From: Mariniradius saccharolyticus AK6
GTDB taxonomy: Bacteria > Bacteroidota > Bacteroidia > Cytophagales > Cyclobacteriaceae
Assembly: GCF_000330725.2 (NCBI RefSeq)
Contig: NZ_AMZY02000012.1
Span: 1-64,000 of the forward strand
Length of the DNA stretch: 64,000 nt
Reading direction: 5' to 3'
Shown: piece after piece, positions 1 through 9,203 of the stretch
How the letters are laid out: the number at the start of each line of letters is the position of its first letter
Numbering within the stretch: position 1 is the first letter of the stretch
Made by a program: the position numbers and the translations under genes
The notes under the pieces: generated by a model
What the model saw: the letters and a program-made list of their open reading frames with translations, nothing else
Databases searched by the model: none
What the model was told of the DNA's origin: nothing

Positions 1-1500
1 GAAGGCAGTTACGATGCGGTGGGCGATGTATTGAACTATACCGTTACAGTCACCAACACGGGCAACGTGACTTTGTCGAATGTTGTCGTGGTTGATCCTT
101 TGACAGGTTTGAACCAGACTATTCCAAGTTTGGCTCCGACGGCTTCGCAAAGCTTCAATACTTCTTATACCATCGTCCAGTCTGATCTGGACAGCGGTTC
201 GGTCGCAAATACTGCGTCCGCTTCTTCCGGTTCGGTATCCGTTTCAGACCAGATAACCGTCAACGCGGTGCAATCACCTGCATTGGGTATCCAGAAAACA
301 GTCGCAGAGGGCAGTTACAGTGTGGTAGGCGATGTATTGAACTACACCGTCACCGTCACCAACACGGGCAATATAACCCTGTCCAACGTCGTGGTCGTCG
401 ATCCGCTGACCGGCCTCAACCAGACCATCGCTTCGCTCGCCCCAACGGCTTCGCAGAGCTTCAATACTTCTTATACCATCGTCCAGTCTGATCTGGACAA
501 CGGTTCCGTCGCCAACACCGCTTCGGCTTCTTCAGGGTCGGTAAGCGTTTCCGACCAGGTGGTCGTGAATGCGGTACAGTCCCCTGCATTAGGTATCCAG
601 AAAACAGTCGCAGAGGGCAGTTACAGTGCGGTAGGCGATGTGTTGAACTACACCGTCACTGTCACCAACACGGGCAATACAACACTCTCCAACGTCGTGG
701 TCGTTGATCCTTTGACCGGCCTCAACCAGACCATCGCTTCGCTGGCCCCAACGGCTTCGCAGAGCTTCAACACCACTTACTCAATCGTCCAGTCTGACTT
801 GGACAACGGTTCGGTGGCAAATACCGCTTCCGCGTCAAGCGGCTCGGTAAGCGTCTCCGACCAGGTAACCGTCAATGCAGTACAGTCCCCGGCTTTGGGT
901 ATCCAGAAAACAGCCGCAGAGGGCAGCTTCGACGCTGTGGGAGACGTGTTGAATTATACTATTGTGGTGACCAACACGGGCAACGTGACCTTGTCGAATG
1001 TTGTCGTGGTTGATCCTTTGACAGGACTCAACCAGACCATCGCTTCGCTGGCTCCAACGGCTTCGCAGAACTTCAATACTTCCTACGTTGTGACACAAGC
1101 CGACCTCGACAAAGGAGAGATACTCAACATCGCGACTGCATCCACGCTGACCATAGCCGTCAAGGATGAGGTATTGACAATCGCCAATTCAATGCCAGCC
1201 ATCGAAGTGACCAAAACCGCAGATTTGACCAGCTTCTCACAAATTGGACAGATAATTACCTATACCATCATTGTCAAAAATGCAGGCAACGTCACCCTTG
1301 GAAATGTAATTGTATCGGATCCATTGACAGGCTTTGAAGACATCATCGAGATTTTGGCCCCAGGTCAAAGCGTCACATTCCAGACCAAGTACCAAGTGAC
1401 TGCAGCGGATTTGGAAAAAGGAAGCATCGTCAACGTGGTCAACGCATTCAGTAAATCTCCAAAAGATGACCAAATTGATGGGTCCGATTCCGTGACCGTA
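1..1500 (+). repeat. Five tandem 306-bp coding repeats
   Basis: Equivalent codons of the repeat begin at 25, 331, 637, 943 and 1249, an exact 306-bp period. The first four units are nearly identical in protein; the fifth is diverged. Synonymous sites are shared in a patchwork: unit 1 (61-106) and unit 4 (979-1024) are almost identical while units 2 and 3 use other codons there, yet units 2-4 agree further on. The array may extend leftwards out of the window. Confidence 0.95.
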
Positions 1501-2469
1501 GGCAGCACATTCACCCCAATCATCGCAGTCGATGATGACCTTGGCGAATATCCAGTAGACTTCGGCGGAGTTTTGGGCAACATCCTTGGCAATGACTTGT
1601 TGAACAACAAGCCTGTAGACTGGAAAGATGTCAACTTCGAATTCAGCGAATTGGCGGGAGTAGTCGGTCTATTGATCAATGAAAACGGCGAACTCAGTCT
1701 CGTTCCAGGCCTTAATCCTCCAGGTGAATATGTGCTCAAATACATTCTGAGAGAGGCACTCAATCCTGCGAACCAAGATGAAGCTACAGTCACTTTCAAA
1801 CTTCTCGTCAATGATGTTGACCTCGCAGTCAGCAAAACCTCCAAAGGCGTGGAAATCTTCGAAGGGGATGAATTCGACTACGAAATTCTTGTCCAAAATG
1901 TCGGAGAAACCGATGCAACCAACGTCCTTGTAGTAGACGAGCTTCCTTCGCAGGTGACCTACTTGAGCTCGAGCTTCGAGCCAAGCCTACCCAATCTCTC
2001 CGCCAAAGTAAGCGTGTCAGGATCCAAAGTCACCTATACCATTGATCAACTTCCGGCCAAATCCTCGATCCTTATCAGGATGCGCGTCAGGGCAAATGCG
2101 ATCGATAGCGACAAGGCGCAGTCAATCACCAATGTGGCAAGGGTTTCCTCTGAAGAAGACGACTTGAATCCTTCGGACAACCAAGACACTGACGTGAACC
2201 AGATCAATCCATTCTTTATTCCAAACGTGATCACGCCAAGCGGTAACGGCATGAACGACAAGTTTGAAATCAAGGGCATCAACAAGTTTGTCAGCACCGA
2301 GATCGTCATCTTCAACCGAAACGGCGACCATGTCTACGAAATGAAGAATTATCAAAATGACTGGACCGCTGAAGGTCTTGTGGCAGGCACTTACTTCTAT
2401 GTCTTGAAAGCTACGGACCGTCAAGGTAAGGAGCATGAATACAAAGGCTGGATCCAGGTCATCAAGTAA
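1..2469 (+). CDS. Secreted repeat protein with T9SS type B sorting domain (5' end outside window)
   Basis: The reading frame is open from base 1, so the N-terminus and signal peptide lie outside the window; 822 residues are visible. Four almost identical and one diverged copy of a 102-residue DUF7507/DUF11-type repeat (core VTNTGN...LSNVVVVDPLTG) occupy roughly bases 1-1500. An Ig/cadherin-like segment starting at AVDDDLG follows (about 1525-1810), then a DUF11-type domain (about 1813-2160). The last ~85 residues, from FIPNVITPSGNGMND to the stop, are a gliding-motility-associated (type B, TIGR04131-like) C-terminal domain, which in known families directs export by the type IX secretion system and surface attachment. 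Role inferred: a surface adhesin or stalk protein. The OmpA-type gene 41 bases downstream is the usual kind of neighbour for such proteins. Confidence 0.9.
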   Translation, partial: EGSYDAVGDVLNYTVTVTNTGNVTLSNVVVVDPLTGLNQTIPSLAPTASQSFNTSYTIVQSDLDSGSVANTASASSGSVSVSDQITVNAVQSPALGIQKTVAEGSYSVVGDVLNYTVTVTNTGNITLSNVVVVDPLTGLNQTIASLAPTASQSFNTSYTIVQSDLDNGSVANTASASSGSVSVSDQVVVNAVQSPALGIQKTVAEGSYSAVGDVLNYTVTVTNTGNTTLSNVVVVDPLTGLNQTIASLAPTASQSFNTTYSIVQSDLDNGSVANTASASSGSVSVSDQVTVNAVQSPALGIQKTAAEGSFDAVGDVLNYTIVVTNTGNVTLSNVVVVDPLTGLNQTIASLAPTASQNFNTSYVVTQADLDKGEILNIATASTLTIAVKDEVLTIANSMPAIEVTKTADLTSFSQIGQIITYTIIVKNAGNVTLGNVIVSDPLTGFEDIIEILAPGQSVTFQTKYQVTAADLEKGSIVNVVNAFSKSPKDDQIDGSDSVTVGSTFTPIIAVDDDLGEYPVDFGGVLGNILGNDLLNNKPVDWKDVNFEFSELAGVVGLLINENGELSLVPGLNPPGEYVLKYILREALNPANQDEATVTFKLLVNDVDLAVSKTSKGVEIFEGDEFDYEILVQNVGETDATNVLVVDELPSQVTYLSSSFEPSLPNLSAKVSVSGSKVTYTIDQLPAKSSILIRMRVRANAIDSDKAQSITNVARVSSEEDDLNPSDNQDTDVNQINPFFIPNVITPSGNGMNDKFEIKGINKFVSTEIVIFNRNGDHVYEMKNYQNDWTAEGLVAGTYFYVLKATDRQGKEHEYKGWIQVIK

Positions 2470-2510
2470 CATTTAATTTAATTCAATTCCACCCTCATAT
2501 ATCAATCAAT

Positions 2511-4877
2511 ATGAAAGGACTTATCAAATTAACTCTTCCAATCGTCTTCGCTTGCATGGCAGTGGTATCGGCTCAAGCCCAAAACCGTCAATTGAAATAT
2601 GCGGACAAACAGTTCGTGCTCGAGAATTACGCCCACGCGGGGGAAATGTACGGCGAAGCCTACGCAGCCAAGCCGAAATACCTGACAGCCCGTCAGGCGG
2701 CACTTTCCTTCCAAAATGTGCATGACTATGAAAACAGCTTCAAATGGTGGGAAAAAACCATTTCCCATGAGGAGGCAAGCAAGGAGGATTATTCCAATTA
2801 CCTGTCTGCGGCGATGAAAATCGACCAAGACAAATCCATTGAAGACTTGTTGGAGGGAAGCCCCTACAACGAGTTTGATTTTCCGGAAATCAACTTTCCC
2901 GTAATCCGGGAACTTCAGAAAAAGGAAGCAAGGGTGAAGTTGACCCCGGTTCAAGAGCTAAATTCGGATGGTTCGGATTATGGATTGGTAGAGAGCAAAT
3001 CCGGTGTGCGGTACTTCACGAGCGATCGTGGTTCAGAGAACCCCTCCCTCAAGCCCTCGATCCGTTTGGATGCGAAAAACAATCTATTTTCCGAGGAAAA
3101 AAACGACTTCAATGATCGGCCTTATTTCGGGATATTTCGTGCAGATGACCAAGGAAACATTCAATCCTTCAATTCGGATGTGACGGCAGGCATGCAGTTT
3201 TCTGATCCAAGTCTCATGGAATCCAAGGGTTTGGTTTTTTACACCCTTTTCCGCGATATCAAGAAGATCAAGAAAAAGCGGGAGTTTGACGTAAATCCTG
3301 AGATCTACTTTGGGAAAATCGATGCGGAAGGAAACATCAGTGAAAGCAAACCTTTTCCACTCAACAAGACCATTTCCCATGGCGTGATGACCCCTTTTGT
3401 GGATGAGGCGTCCAAACGCATTTACTTCGCTTCGGATATGGCTGGCGGCAATGGCGGCTATGATCTGTATTATGTCACCTACGACGATGACTTGAACTTT
3501 GGTCAACCCGTAAATTTGGGCCCGGATATCAACACTGCCAAGAATGAAAGCCATCCTTTCAAACTGGCTGATCGGTTGTACTTTTCATCCAAAGGCCATC
3601 CTGGCTTGGGAGGAATGGACATTTTCACCGCCATCGAAAACGGCTCGAGTTATTCCCAAATCGAGAACATGGGTATCCCGTTCAACTCTGTTCGTGACGA
3701 TTTCGCCTTTACGGTGACGGAAAAAGGAAAAAGATACCTTTCCTCCGACAGACAGGGAGGCATGGGAATGGACGACATTTACCTGATCGAGGACCTGAAC
3801 AAAAAACTGATAGCAAAAGTCATCGATTGTGATGGCAATCTGATCACCGCGGATTTCGAGAGCAGGCTCCAAAACAAGAACAATAACGCCACCATCGGCA
3901 TTGAAAGGATTGCTAGCGGCGCTATTTCGGCTGATTTGGACCTGGATACCAATTTCAAACTCGAAATCCACAAAAAGGGCCATTTCTCCATCCTTGACGA
4001 TCAGCTATCAACCATCGGATTTGAAGGAGATACCCTCTACCGGGAATACAAGCTTTTCCCTATCCCCTACCGTACGCCTGTATATGTCGACATCGTTTAC
4101 TATGACCTGGACAAATCAGCGATCCGGAAAGATGCCGAACCTGTCCTCGACAAGATCGCCAACTTGATGGCAGAATATGACTTCCTCGATTTGGTGGTCA
4201 ATTCCCATACCGACTCCCGTGCATCCAATACATACAACGAAGCGCTCAGCAACCGGAGGGCAGACGCCGTCAGGGAGTATCTTGCCACCTTCGAAATCCC
4301 GGGAAACCGGGTGAAACTGGAATGGTTTGGGGAAGAAAAACGAGTCAACGACTGTGGGGATGGCGTACCTTGTCCGGAAACGGAGCACCAACTCAACCGC
4401 CGCAGCGAATTGGTGTTGGAAGCGTTTTCTGACCCGACAAAGGACTACAAGTTGCCAAGTCAATTTATCGGCAGGGATATCTGCGATCCCGCGGACATCT
4501 TCACCGTGCTCAATGAGGAAATCAACTCCTTGCCGACCATTTATTTTGATTTTGACAAAGCGGACTTAAGACCGATCCACAAAAAAGAACTCGAGCGGGT
4601 AAACCTTATGATGCAACGGATTCCAAGTTTGGATCTCCTTCTCCAAGGGCACACAGACCAGCGAGGTTCCGACGACTACAACATGAAACTTTCCGAGCGC
4701 AGAGCAAAAGCTGTGGAAGACTATCTCAGCAAGCGTGGTTTGGAAAAAAGACGTATCGTCTCCGAATGGATTGGGGAATCCAAGCCTGTAAACGACTGTG
4801 CCAACGGAGATTGCAGCGAGCAGAAGCACCAAGAAAACCGCCGGACAGAACTGAAGCTTCAGAAGGAGAAGAAATAG
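2511..4877 (+). CDS. OmpA-family envelope protein: TPR, PD40 repeats and two OmpA domains
   Basis: 788 residues. A Sec signal peptide ends near residue 23 (SAQA). Residues ~25-115 look like TPR helices. Four WD40/PD40-type blades follow (YFTSDRGS, IYFASDMAGG, LYFSSKGHPG, RYLSSDRQGG; about 160-425). Two OmpA-like peptidoglycan-binding domains come last: one from ~526 (YYDLDKSAIR, with NSHTDSRAS and NRR) and one from ~676 (YFDFDKADLRP, with QGHTDQRGS and NRR). Each has the Cys-containing insertion typical of Bacteroidota OmpA domains (NDCGDGVPC and NDCANGDC). Family members such as PorE link type IX secretion or gliding machinery to the cell wall; that role is inferred from the upstream type B sorted protein. 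Most relatives have one OmpA domain, so the tandem is unusual. Confidence 0.9.
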   Translation: MKGLIKLTLPIVFACMAVVSAQAQNRQLKYADKQFVLENYAHAGEMYGEAYAAKPKYLTARQAALSFQNVHDYENSFKWWEKTISHEEASKEDYSNYLSAAMKIDQDKSIEDLLEGSPYNEFDFPEINFPVIRELQKKEARVKLTPVQELNSDGSDYGLVESKSGVRYFTSDRGSENPSLKPSIRLDAKNNLFSEEKNDFNDRPYFGIFRADDQGNIQSFNSDVTAGMQFSDPSLMESKGLVFYTLFRDIKKIKKKREFDVNPEIYFGKIDAEGNISESKPFPLNKTISHGVMTPFVDEASKRIYFASDMAGGNGGYDLYYVTYDDDLNFGQPVNLGPDINTAKNESHPFKLADRLYFSSKGHPGLGGMDIFTAIENGSSYSQIENMGIPFNSVRDDFAFTVTEKGKRYLSSDRQGGMGMDDIYLIEDLNKKLIAKVIDCDGNLITADFESRLQNKNNNATIGIERIASGAISADLDLDTNFKLEIHKKGHFSILDDQLSTIGFEGDTLYREYKLFPIPYRTPVYVDIVYYDLDKSAIRKDAEPVLDKIANLMAEYDFLDLVVNSHTDSRASNTYNEALSNRRADAVREYLATFEIPGNRVKLEWFGEEKRVNDCGDGVPCPETEHQLNRRSELVLEAFSDPTKDYKLPSQFIGRDICDPADIFTVLNEEINSLPTIYFDFDKADLRPIHKKELERVNLMMQRIPSLDLLLQGHTDQRGSDDYNMKLSERRAKAVEDYLSKRGLEKRRIVSEWIGESKPVNDCANGDCSEQKHQENRRTELKLQKEKK

Positions 4878-4920
4878 AGACAGGAGACAAAAGACTTGAG
4901 ACTCAAGAAACAAGACAAGG
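4876..4920. repeat. Low-complexity GAGAC/AAGAC-rich stretch
   Basis: Right after the OmpA-type stop codon the sequence is almost only A, G and C with repeated GAGAC, AAGAC and CAAGA words, and contains the palindrome CTTGAG-A-CTCAAG (4895-4907). It is non-coding as far as I can see. Confidence 0.5.
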
Positions 4921-5008
4921 AAAGTGAAAAAGATATGCACTGAGCCTTTGGAAAAGTATAATTCGATGAAAAAACCAGAATCAATGAAATCACCCAAGTC
5001 CTTAAAAG

Positions 5009-5073
5009 CATTTTTTTAGTTTTTGATTGAAGAGTTAAATACCGAAAAGAGTCTCCTTTTGGGGGACTTTTTT
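5009..5073 (+). repeat. Duplicated terminator element, copy 1
   Basis: A ~65-bp element: T-run, TTTTGATTGAAGAG, TTAAATACCGAAAAGA, then hairpin GTCTCC (5051-5056)/GGGGAC (5062-5067) and six T. It recurs with few changes at 5182-5246. The hairpin plus T-run is a rho-independent terminator; it lies about 170 bases after the OmpA-type gene. Confidence 0.8.
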
Positions 5074-5181
5074 CCCCCTTTTTTCCACGCACATCGGGCT
5101 CCCAACCAGGACAAGTGGAATGCTCTTCACAGATGCTTTGCAAAAAACGACCGAAAGAAACTGCGCCAAGGCGCTACGACA

Positions 5182-5250
5182 CATTTTTTAAACTTTTGAT
5201 TGAAGAGTTAAATACCGAAAAGAGTCTCCCCTTGGGAGACTTTTTTTTTT
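5182..5250 (+). repeat. Duplicated terminator element, copy 2
   Basis: Second copy of the element at 5009-5073, 173 bp downstream and in the same orientation. The hairpin is GTCTCCC (5224-5230)/GGGAGAC (5234-5240) with loop CTT and ten T. Differences from copy 1 keep the stem paired (G-U in copy 1 against A-U here). The rest of 4878-5497 holds no gene I can support; the short reading frames over the two copies are translations of the repeat. Confidence 0.8.
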
Positions 5251-5459
5251 GGCGGTATCCTTATTCACGACGTGAACCCAACCTTGGGATCCAAAGCATT
5301 GCCTTACATCATCATTTTGCAAAAAATGTCCACCCAATCGCAACCAATCAGAACATTGACTATCTGCTGCCAATCTAAGTGAAGGGCTTTGGAAAGTAGG
5401 GCAAACATTTTTTCATTAAATTCAAAACCAATTCATAGGACCTTGGTGTTAAGACCCTA

Positions 5460-5467
5460 TAATTTTG
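5460..5467 (+). promoter_or_regulatory. -7 promoter box of the OsmC gene
   Basis: TAATTTTG is a full match to the Bacteroidota -7 consensus TAnnTTTG, 30 bases before the OsmC start. No clear TTG is seen at the expected -33 distance. Confidence 0.45.
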
Positions 5468-5497
5468 TCACTATTTTAAACTATAATCCAAACTAAC

Positions 5498-5908
5498 ATG
5501 AAAAGAAAAGCCACTGCCGTATGGCAAGGAACCGGAAAAGAAGGAAATGGCCACCTGTCCACCCAATCCGGCGTACTTGAAAAAACCCAATATTCCTACC
5601 TGTCCAGATTTGAGCAAGGTGTTGGAACAAACCCCGAGGAGTTGATCGCCGCTGCCCATGCGGGATGCTTTGCCATGAAGCTAAGTTTTGTGTTGACGGG
5701 CGCTGGTTTCGCTCCGGAAGAATTGCATGTGGATGGCGTGGTCACCTTGGCAGACGGAAAAATCCAGGAATCCAAATTGATCTTGAAAGCAAAAGTTGCT
5801 GGAATCGACGCGGAAAAGTTCGCTGAATGTGTAAAAGATGCCGAGCTGAACTGCCCAATTTCCAAATCTTTGGACACGAATATTGTCGTGGAGTTCAGCC
5901 TCAATTAA
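5498..5908 (+). CDS. OsmC family peroxiredoxin
   Basis: 136 residues, full length for the OsmC subfamily of thiol peroxidases that reduce organic hydroperoxides in the cytoplasm. The two redox cysteines are present: Cys57 in AAAHAGCFAM and Cys119 in ELNCPISKS, matching the Cys59/Cys125 pattern of E. coli OsmC. The N-terminus MKRKATAVWQGTGKEG is typical of the family, which fixes the start. It is a single gene between terminators and converges on the channel gene; a consensus -7 box lies 30 bases upstream. Confidence 0.92.
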   Translation: MKRKATAVWQGTGKEGNGHLSTQSGVLEKTQYSYLSRFEQGVGTNPEELIAAAHAGCFAMKLSFVLTGAGFAPEELHVDGVVTLADGKIQESKLILKAKVAGIDAEKFAECVKDAELNCPISKSLDTNIVVEFSLN

Positions 5909-5926
5909 AAACAAAGGACATATACT

Positions 5927-5964
5927 GCCCTCCTCTTCAAGTGTATGGGGAGGGCTATTTTTTT
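5927..5964. terminator. Terminator between converging genes
   Basis: GCCCTCC (5927-5933) pairs with GGAGGGC (5949-5955), followed by a T-rich tail on the plus strand. It serves the OsmC gene; the channel gene's stop codon lies in the tail (5955-5957). Confidence 0.75.
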
Positions 5965-6632
5965 GCCACCATGGGAAATGAAACCAACTTGGCGATCACG
6001 ACTGCGGGGTATAGAATACCTAAGGCCGACAAAAACACAGAAAGCATTTTGGTCGGCATATTGATCGGAAAAATATCCCCAAAGCCTACCGTGGTGATGC
6101 AAACCAAGCTGTAGTACATGTAGTGGACGTAATCTTTTTCATTTCCGCCAAACTCAACAGAGCCACCAATCGACTGACCGTGCGTGAGTTGGATGATTTC
6201 AAAACCCATCGCCCCAACCAATGCCACCAATAAATAGACGTTTACTGCACCGACAACACGGTACAGATTGACCTGATCATCCCGAAATAATAAACGAAAG
6301 TTTATGATGACAAATACCAGGAGATTACCGAGGATTACGATCCGTTCCAAGAGGTAGAACTCGTAGGGATTGTTGCCAAAACGGATCAATTTCAACACAA
6401 TATGGATCGACAAGAGTGAGATCGAAAAAACCAAAAAAACTCTCTCCCTAGATGAAAACACACCTACGAAGAAGAGTAGTACAAACATCATATTGAGAAA
6501 CACGGTACTTTCCTGTTCGTTGTCGATCATGACGGGCAATAGAAAAACCGTTGCAAACAGCATCAGAAACAAGGAAAGAAAGCTTGCATCCGAAATCCAG
6601 TAATTCTTCGCTTTTTTGAGAAAATCAGTCAT
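5955..6632 (-). CDS. Potassium channel protein with TVGFGD filter
   Basis: 225 residues. About six hydrophobic segments (17-35, 43-60, 64-83, 95-113, 126-146, 195-216) with a pore loop before the last; the selectivity filter TVGFGD is at 181-186. This is the six-TM/one-pore layout of voltage-gated-like bacterial K+ channels, but segment 4 lacks a regular array of Arg/Lys, so strong voltage sensing is doubtful. No RCK or cyclic-nucleotide domain follows. The next gene, divergent at 7019, is a K+/H+ antiporter, so both may serve potassium balance. Confidence 0.88.
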   Translation of the reverse strand: MTDFLKKAKNYWISDASFLSLFLMLFATVFLLPVMIDNEQESTVFLNMMFVLLFFVGVFSSRERVFLVFSISLLSIHIVLKLIRFGNNPYEFYLLERIVILGNLLVFVIINFRLLFRDDQVNLYRVVGAVNVYLLVALVGAMGFEIIQLTHGQSIGGSVEFGGNEKDYVHYMYYSLVCITTVGFGDIFPINMPTKMLSVFLSALGILYPAVVIAKLVSFPMVAKK

Positions 6633-6722
6633 GGGTGATCTATTTTCAAGTTTGAATCCTATAGCTCAACGGGAAAATATATTGGCCCGAAAAATCCTGT
6701 TGAACTTTTTACCAGCCACAAT

Positions 6723-6730
6723 CAAAAATA
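6723..6730 (-). promoter_or_regulatory. -7 box of the potassium channel gene
   Basis: On the minus strand TATTTTTG matches TAnnTTTG. It would give a leader of about 85 bases before the channel start at 6632. No good -33 element is visible. The rest of the 386-bp divergent gap (6633-7018) shows only AT-rich sequence with no supported gene. Confidence 0.35.
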
Positions 6731-7018
6731 CGATATTGTAGCAAACGTTGGAGAAAAGCCACTACGAGTATTTTGGCGGTTGATTCGGTGCTGCAATTTG
6801 ATTAGGGTACTTTTCACAATCAGGCAACTCTTCCGATCGAGAATTCAAAAAACAACGATTCAAATGGGGGTTAAAATTTGATTGCAAACAACCAATTGTT
6901 TTGTTAAGAAAGGTTGATCAAAAAAGTATTTGTATCCATTGATCAGCTTCACATCAATTTTAAAGCGATTTCTTGATATTATTAGGCCGTCAAACCAACT
7001 GTAGTACTAAAAAAGCCT

Positions 7019-8497
7019 ATGAGTATTTCTTCCGAAAATATATTGTTAATCGGTTCGGTCCTGTTGCTAATCAGTATACTGGTGGGCAAAACATCCTATA
7101 AATTTGGGGTGCCGACATTGATTTTCTTTTTGGGAGTAGGGATGTTGGCTGGATCTGATGGTTTGGGGATACAGTTTGACAACTCGGCCGCGGCACAGTT
7201 TGTCGGGATCGTTTCCCTCAATTTCATCCTATTTTCAGGAGGCCTTGATACCAACTGGCATTCAATCAAGCCCGTCCTGGCCCAAGGCATCACACTTTCG
7301 ACCTTGGGTGTTTTGATCACCGCATTTTCCTTGGGGATTTTCTTTTGGTGGATTTCAGACTTTACGATCTATGAGAGTCTGCTTTTGGGATCCATCGTTT
7401 CTTCGACGGATGCGGCGGCCGTCTTTTCGGTCTTACGTTCCAAGAGTCTGGCACTCAAGTATAAACTGCGATCTACGCTTGAACTTGAGAGCGGGAGTAA
7501 CGACCCGATGGCCTATGTACTTACGATTGCATTCCTAGGGTTGGTGGTGAATCCAGAAATGTCCTACGGCAGTTTGGTTTTAGTCTTTTTCAGACAGATG
7601 ATACTTGGTGGGGTTTTGGGTCTTGGCTTCGGTTGGATCAGCAAGTACTCGATCAACAAAATCAATCTGGACTTTGAAGGGCTATATCCTGTTCTCGTGA
7701 TTGCCCTGATGTTCATCACCTTTTCCTTTACGGATTTTATGGGAGGCAATGGTTTTTTGGCAGTCTACCTGTGCGCGGTATATCTCGGCAACCAGGAACT
7801 CATTCACAAGCGTACGATTCTCAAACTATATGACGGGATTGCTTGGTTGATGCAGATCGTGTTGTTCTTGACCCTTGGCCTGCTTGTCAATCCGACAGAT
7901 ATGATTCCTTATGTGGGCTTAGGATTGGCGGCCTCTCTGTTTCTGATCTTTCTTGCACGGCCGATTGCGGTTTTTATTTCCCTCATCCCTTTCAAGATGA
8001 AGGCTCGCAGGCGCTGGTATATCTCTTGGGTGGGTCTACGGGGCGCGGTGCCGATTGTTTTTGCCACCTATCCGCTGATTGCAGGTATCGACAAAGCCCA
8101 TGCGATCTTCAATCTCGTGTTTTTCATTTCCGTGACCTCGGTGGTATTGCAGGGGACGACCCTGACAAAAATGGCCGACTGGCTTCGGGTCCTCCTCCCT
8201 TCCTCCGCCAAACCAAAATCCGTGATAGACTCATTCCTCAATGAGACAGCAAAGACAAAACTGATCGAAGTGCTCGTAGAGCCGACAAATGAAATCGTTG
8301 GGAAAAAAATTCTGGACCTTGGGTTTCCAAAAAATGCCAGTATTGCCATGATCAAGCGAAGAGACCAATACTTGACTGCGCAGGGCAACACTGTTATCGA
8401 ACAAAATGATCAGCTCGTGGTTTTGGCAGAGGATGACGATGCGCTAAAGGATGTATACAATGCCCTCAAGACAAGTCCCGATTCCTTTGAAGAATAG
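7019..8497 (+). CDS. K+/H+ antiporter, NhaP2/CvrA-like, with TrkA-C domain
   Basis: 492 residues. Twelve or so membrane segments span residues ~5-390. CPA1 signature regions are SSTDAAAVFS (Asp131) and ESGSNDP with the Asn161-Asp162 pair of electroneutral exchangers. After the membrane part, residues ~405-485 form an RCK_C/TrkA-C domain (KKILDLGFPKNASIAMIKR, NDQLVVLAEDDD), the arrangement of NhaP2-type potassium/proton antiporters that export K+ from the cytoplasm. Single gene, divergent from the K+ channel. Substrate assigned from family, not proven here. Confidence 0.9.
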   Translation: MSISSENILLIGSVLLLISILVGKTSYKFGVPTLIFFLGVGMLAGSDGLGIQFDNSAAAQFVGIVSLNFILFSGGLDTNWHSIKPVLAQGITLSTLGVLITAFSLGIFFWWISDFTIYESLLLGSIVSSTDAAAVFSVLRSKSLALKYKLRSTLELESGSNDPMAYVLTIAFLGLVVNPEMSYGSLVLVFFRQMILGGVLGLGFGWISKYSINKINLDFEGLYPVLVIALMFITFSFTDFMGGNGFLAVYLCAVYLGNQELIHKRTILKLYDGIAWLMQIVLFLTLGLLVNPTDMIPYVGLGLAASLFLIFLARPIAVFISLIPFKMKARRRWYISWVGLRGAVPIVFATYPLIAGIDKAHAIFNLVFFISVTSVVLQGTTLTKMADWLRVLLPSSAKPKSVIDSFLNETAKTKLIEVLVEPTNEIVGKKILDLGFPKNASIAMIKRRDQYLTAQGNTVIEQNDQLVVLAEDDDALKDVYNALKTSPDSFEE

Positions 8498-8660
8498 CGT
8501 CACGTCGATTCGATTTGTACCAAACCAAAAAATAATTCTGTGAGTAAAACCAAACCAACGTAGGAACAGAATGAAAACCTCCTCCTGGATTTCTCTTTTT
8601 CGGGTTTAAAATTTGGAAATTGTACCCTTCCCTACCTTATTTTAACAAAAAATAAAAACT

Positions 8661-9092
8661 ATGTATATCGGAATAAAACATCTGCACTCTGGCCTTGCCT
8701 ATCTGGCTTTGGTGGCTTTGGTGATTGTGATCATTTATGCCTTGGTCGGTTCATTGAGCAACAGGGAGTTTACCGAAAAGGACAGAAAATTCGCCCTTAT
8801 AGCCTTTATCCTTTCCCACGTACAGCTCTTGGTCGGCTTGGTCCTCTATTTCGTAAGTCCCGTGGGCATCAGCCTCCTGTCGGGAGAAGCGATGAAAGAT
8901 CCTGTCGCCAGATTGACTACTTTGGAACATCCCCTGATCAACATTTTGGCGATCGTGTTCATTACCCTAGGATACACAAGGGCTAAGAAATCTGAGCTCA
9001 GTCGTGCCAAATTCAGGTCCATTTACATGATGTATGCTATCGGCTTGGTGCTGATTTTGTCCAGGATTCCTTGGAGCAATTGGTTGGGATGA
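8661..9092 (+). CDS. Small four-TM protein with membrane histidines
   Basis: 143 residues with four hydrophobic segments (about 10-30, 44-66, 92-106, 119-136). His7/His9 (KHLHSGLAY), His53 (ILSHVQLLVG) and His90 (LEHPLIN) fall at or in the segments, as in small Bacteroidota membrane proteins often labelled cytochrome b-like. Heme binding is inferred from these histidines only. The gene stands alone between the antiporter and the MazG gene. I do not know its function. Confidence 0.75.
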   Translation: MYIGIKHLHSGLAYLALVALVIVIIYALVGSLSNREFTEKDRKFALIAFILSHVQLLVGLVLYFVSPVGISLLSGEAMKDPVARLTTLEHPLINILAIVFITLGYTRAKKSELSRAKFRSIYMMYAIGLVLILSRIPWSNWLG

Positions 9093-9107
9093 GTGGATGG
9101 CGAATAC

Positions 9108-9146
9108 GGGAAGTTGGGAAGATAGGATGCTGGGAAGCCGGGAAGT
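9108..9146. repeat. Low-complexity GGGAAG repeats
   Basis: Four GGGAAG words lie within 39 bases after the membrane-protein gene. It is intergenic and non-coding, with no function seen. Confidence 0.4.
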
Positions 9147-9203
9147 ACCGATACTCGTCCAACTGTTAGAATAGAAGTAGAGATTGAATACCAAAAAAGA
9201 GAG

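Noticed and set aside
5115-5378. Short reading frames on both strands sharing a similar peptide
   Set aside because: They are translations of the duplicated terminator element at 5009 and 5182, not proteins.
8600-8660. TAAAATTTG as promoter of the four-TM protein gene
   Set aside because: The spacing inside the box is three bases instead of two; not a match to TAnnTTTG.
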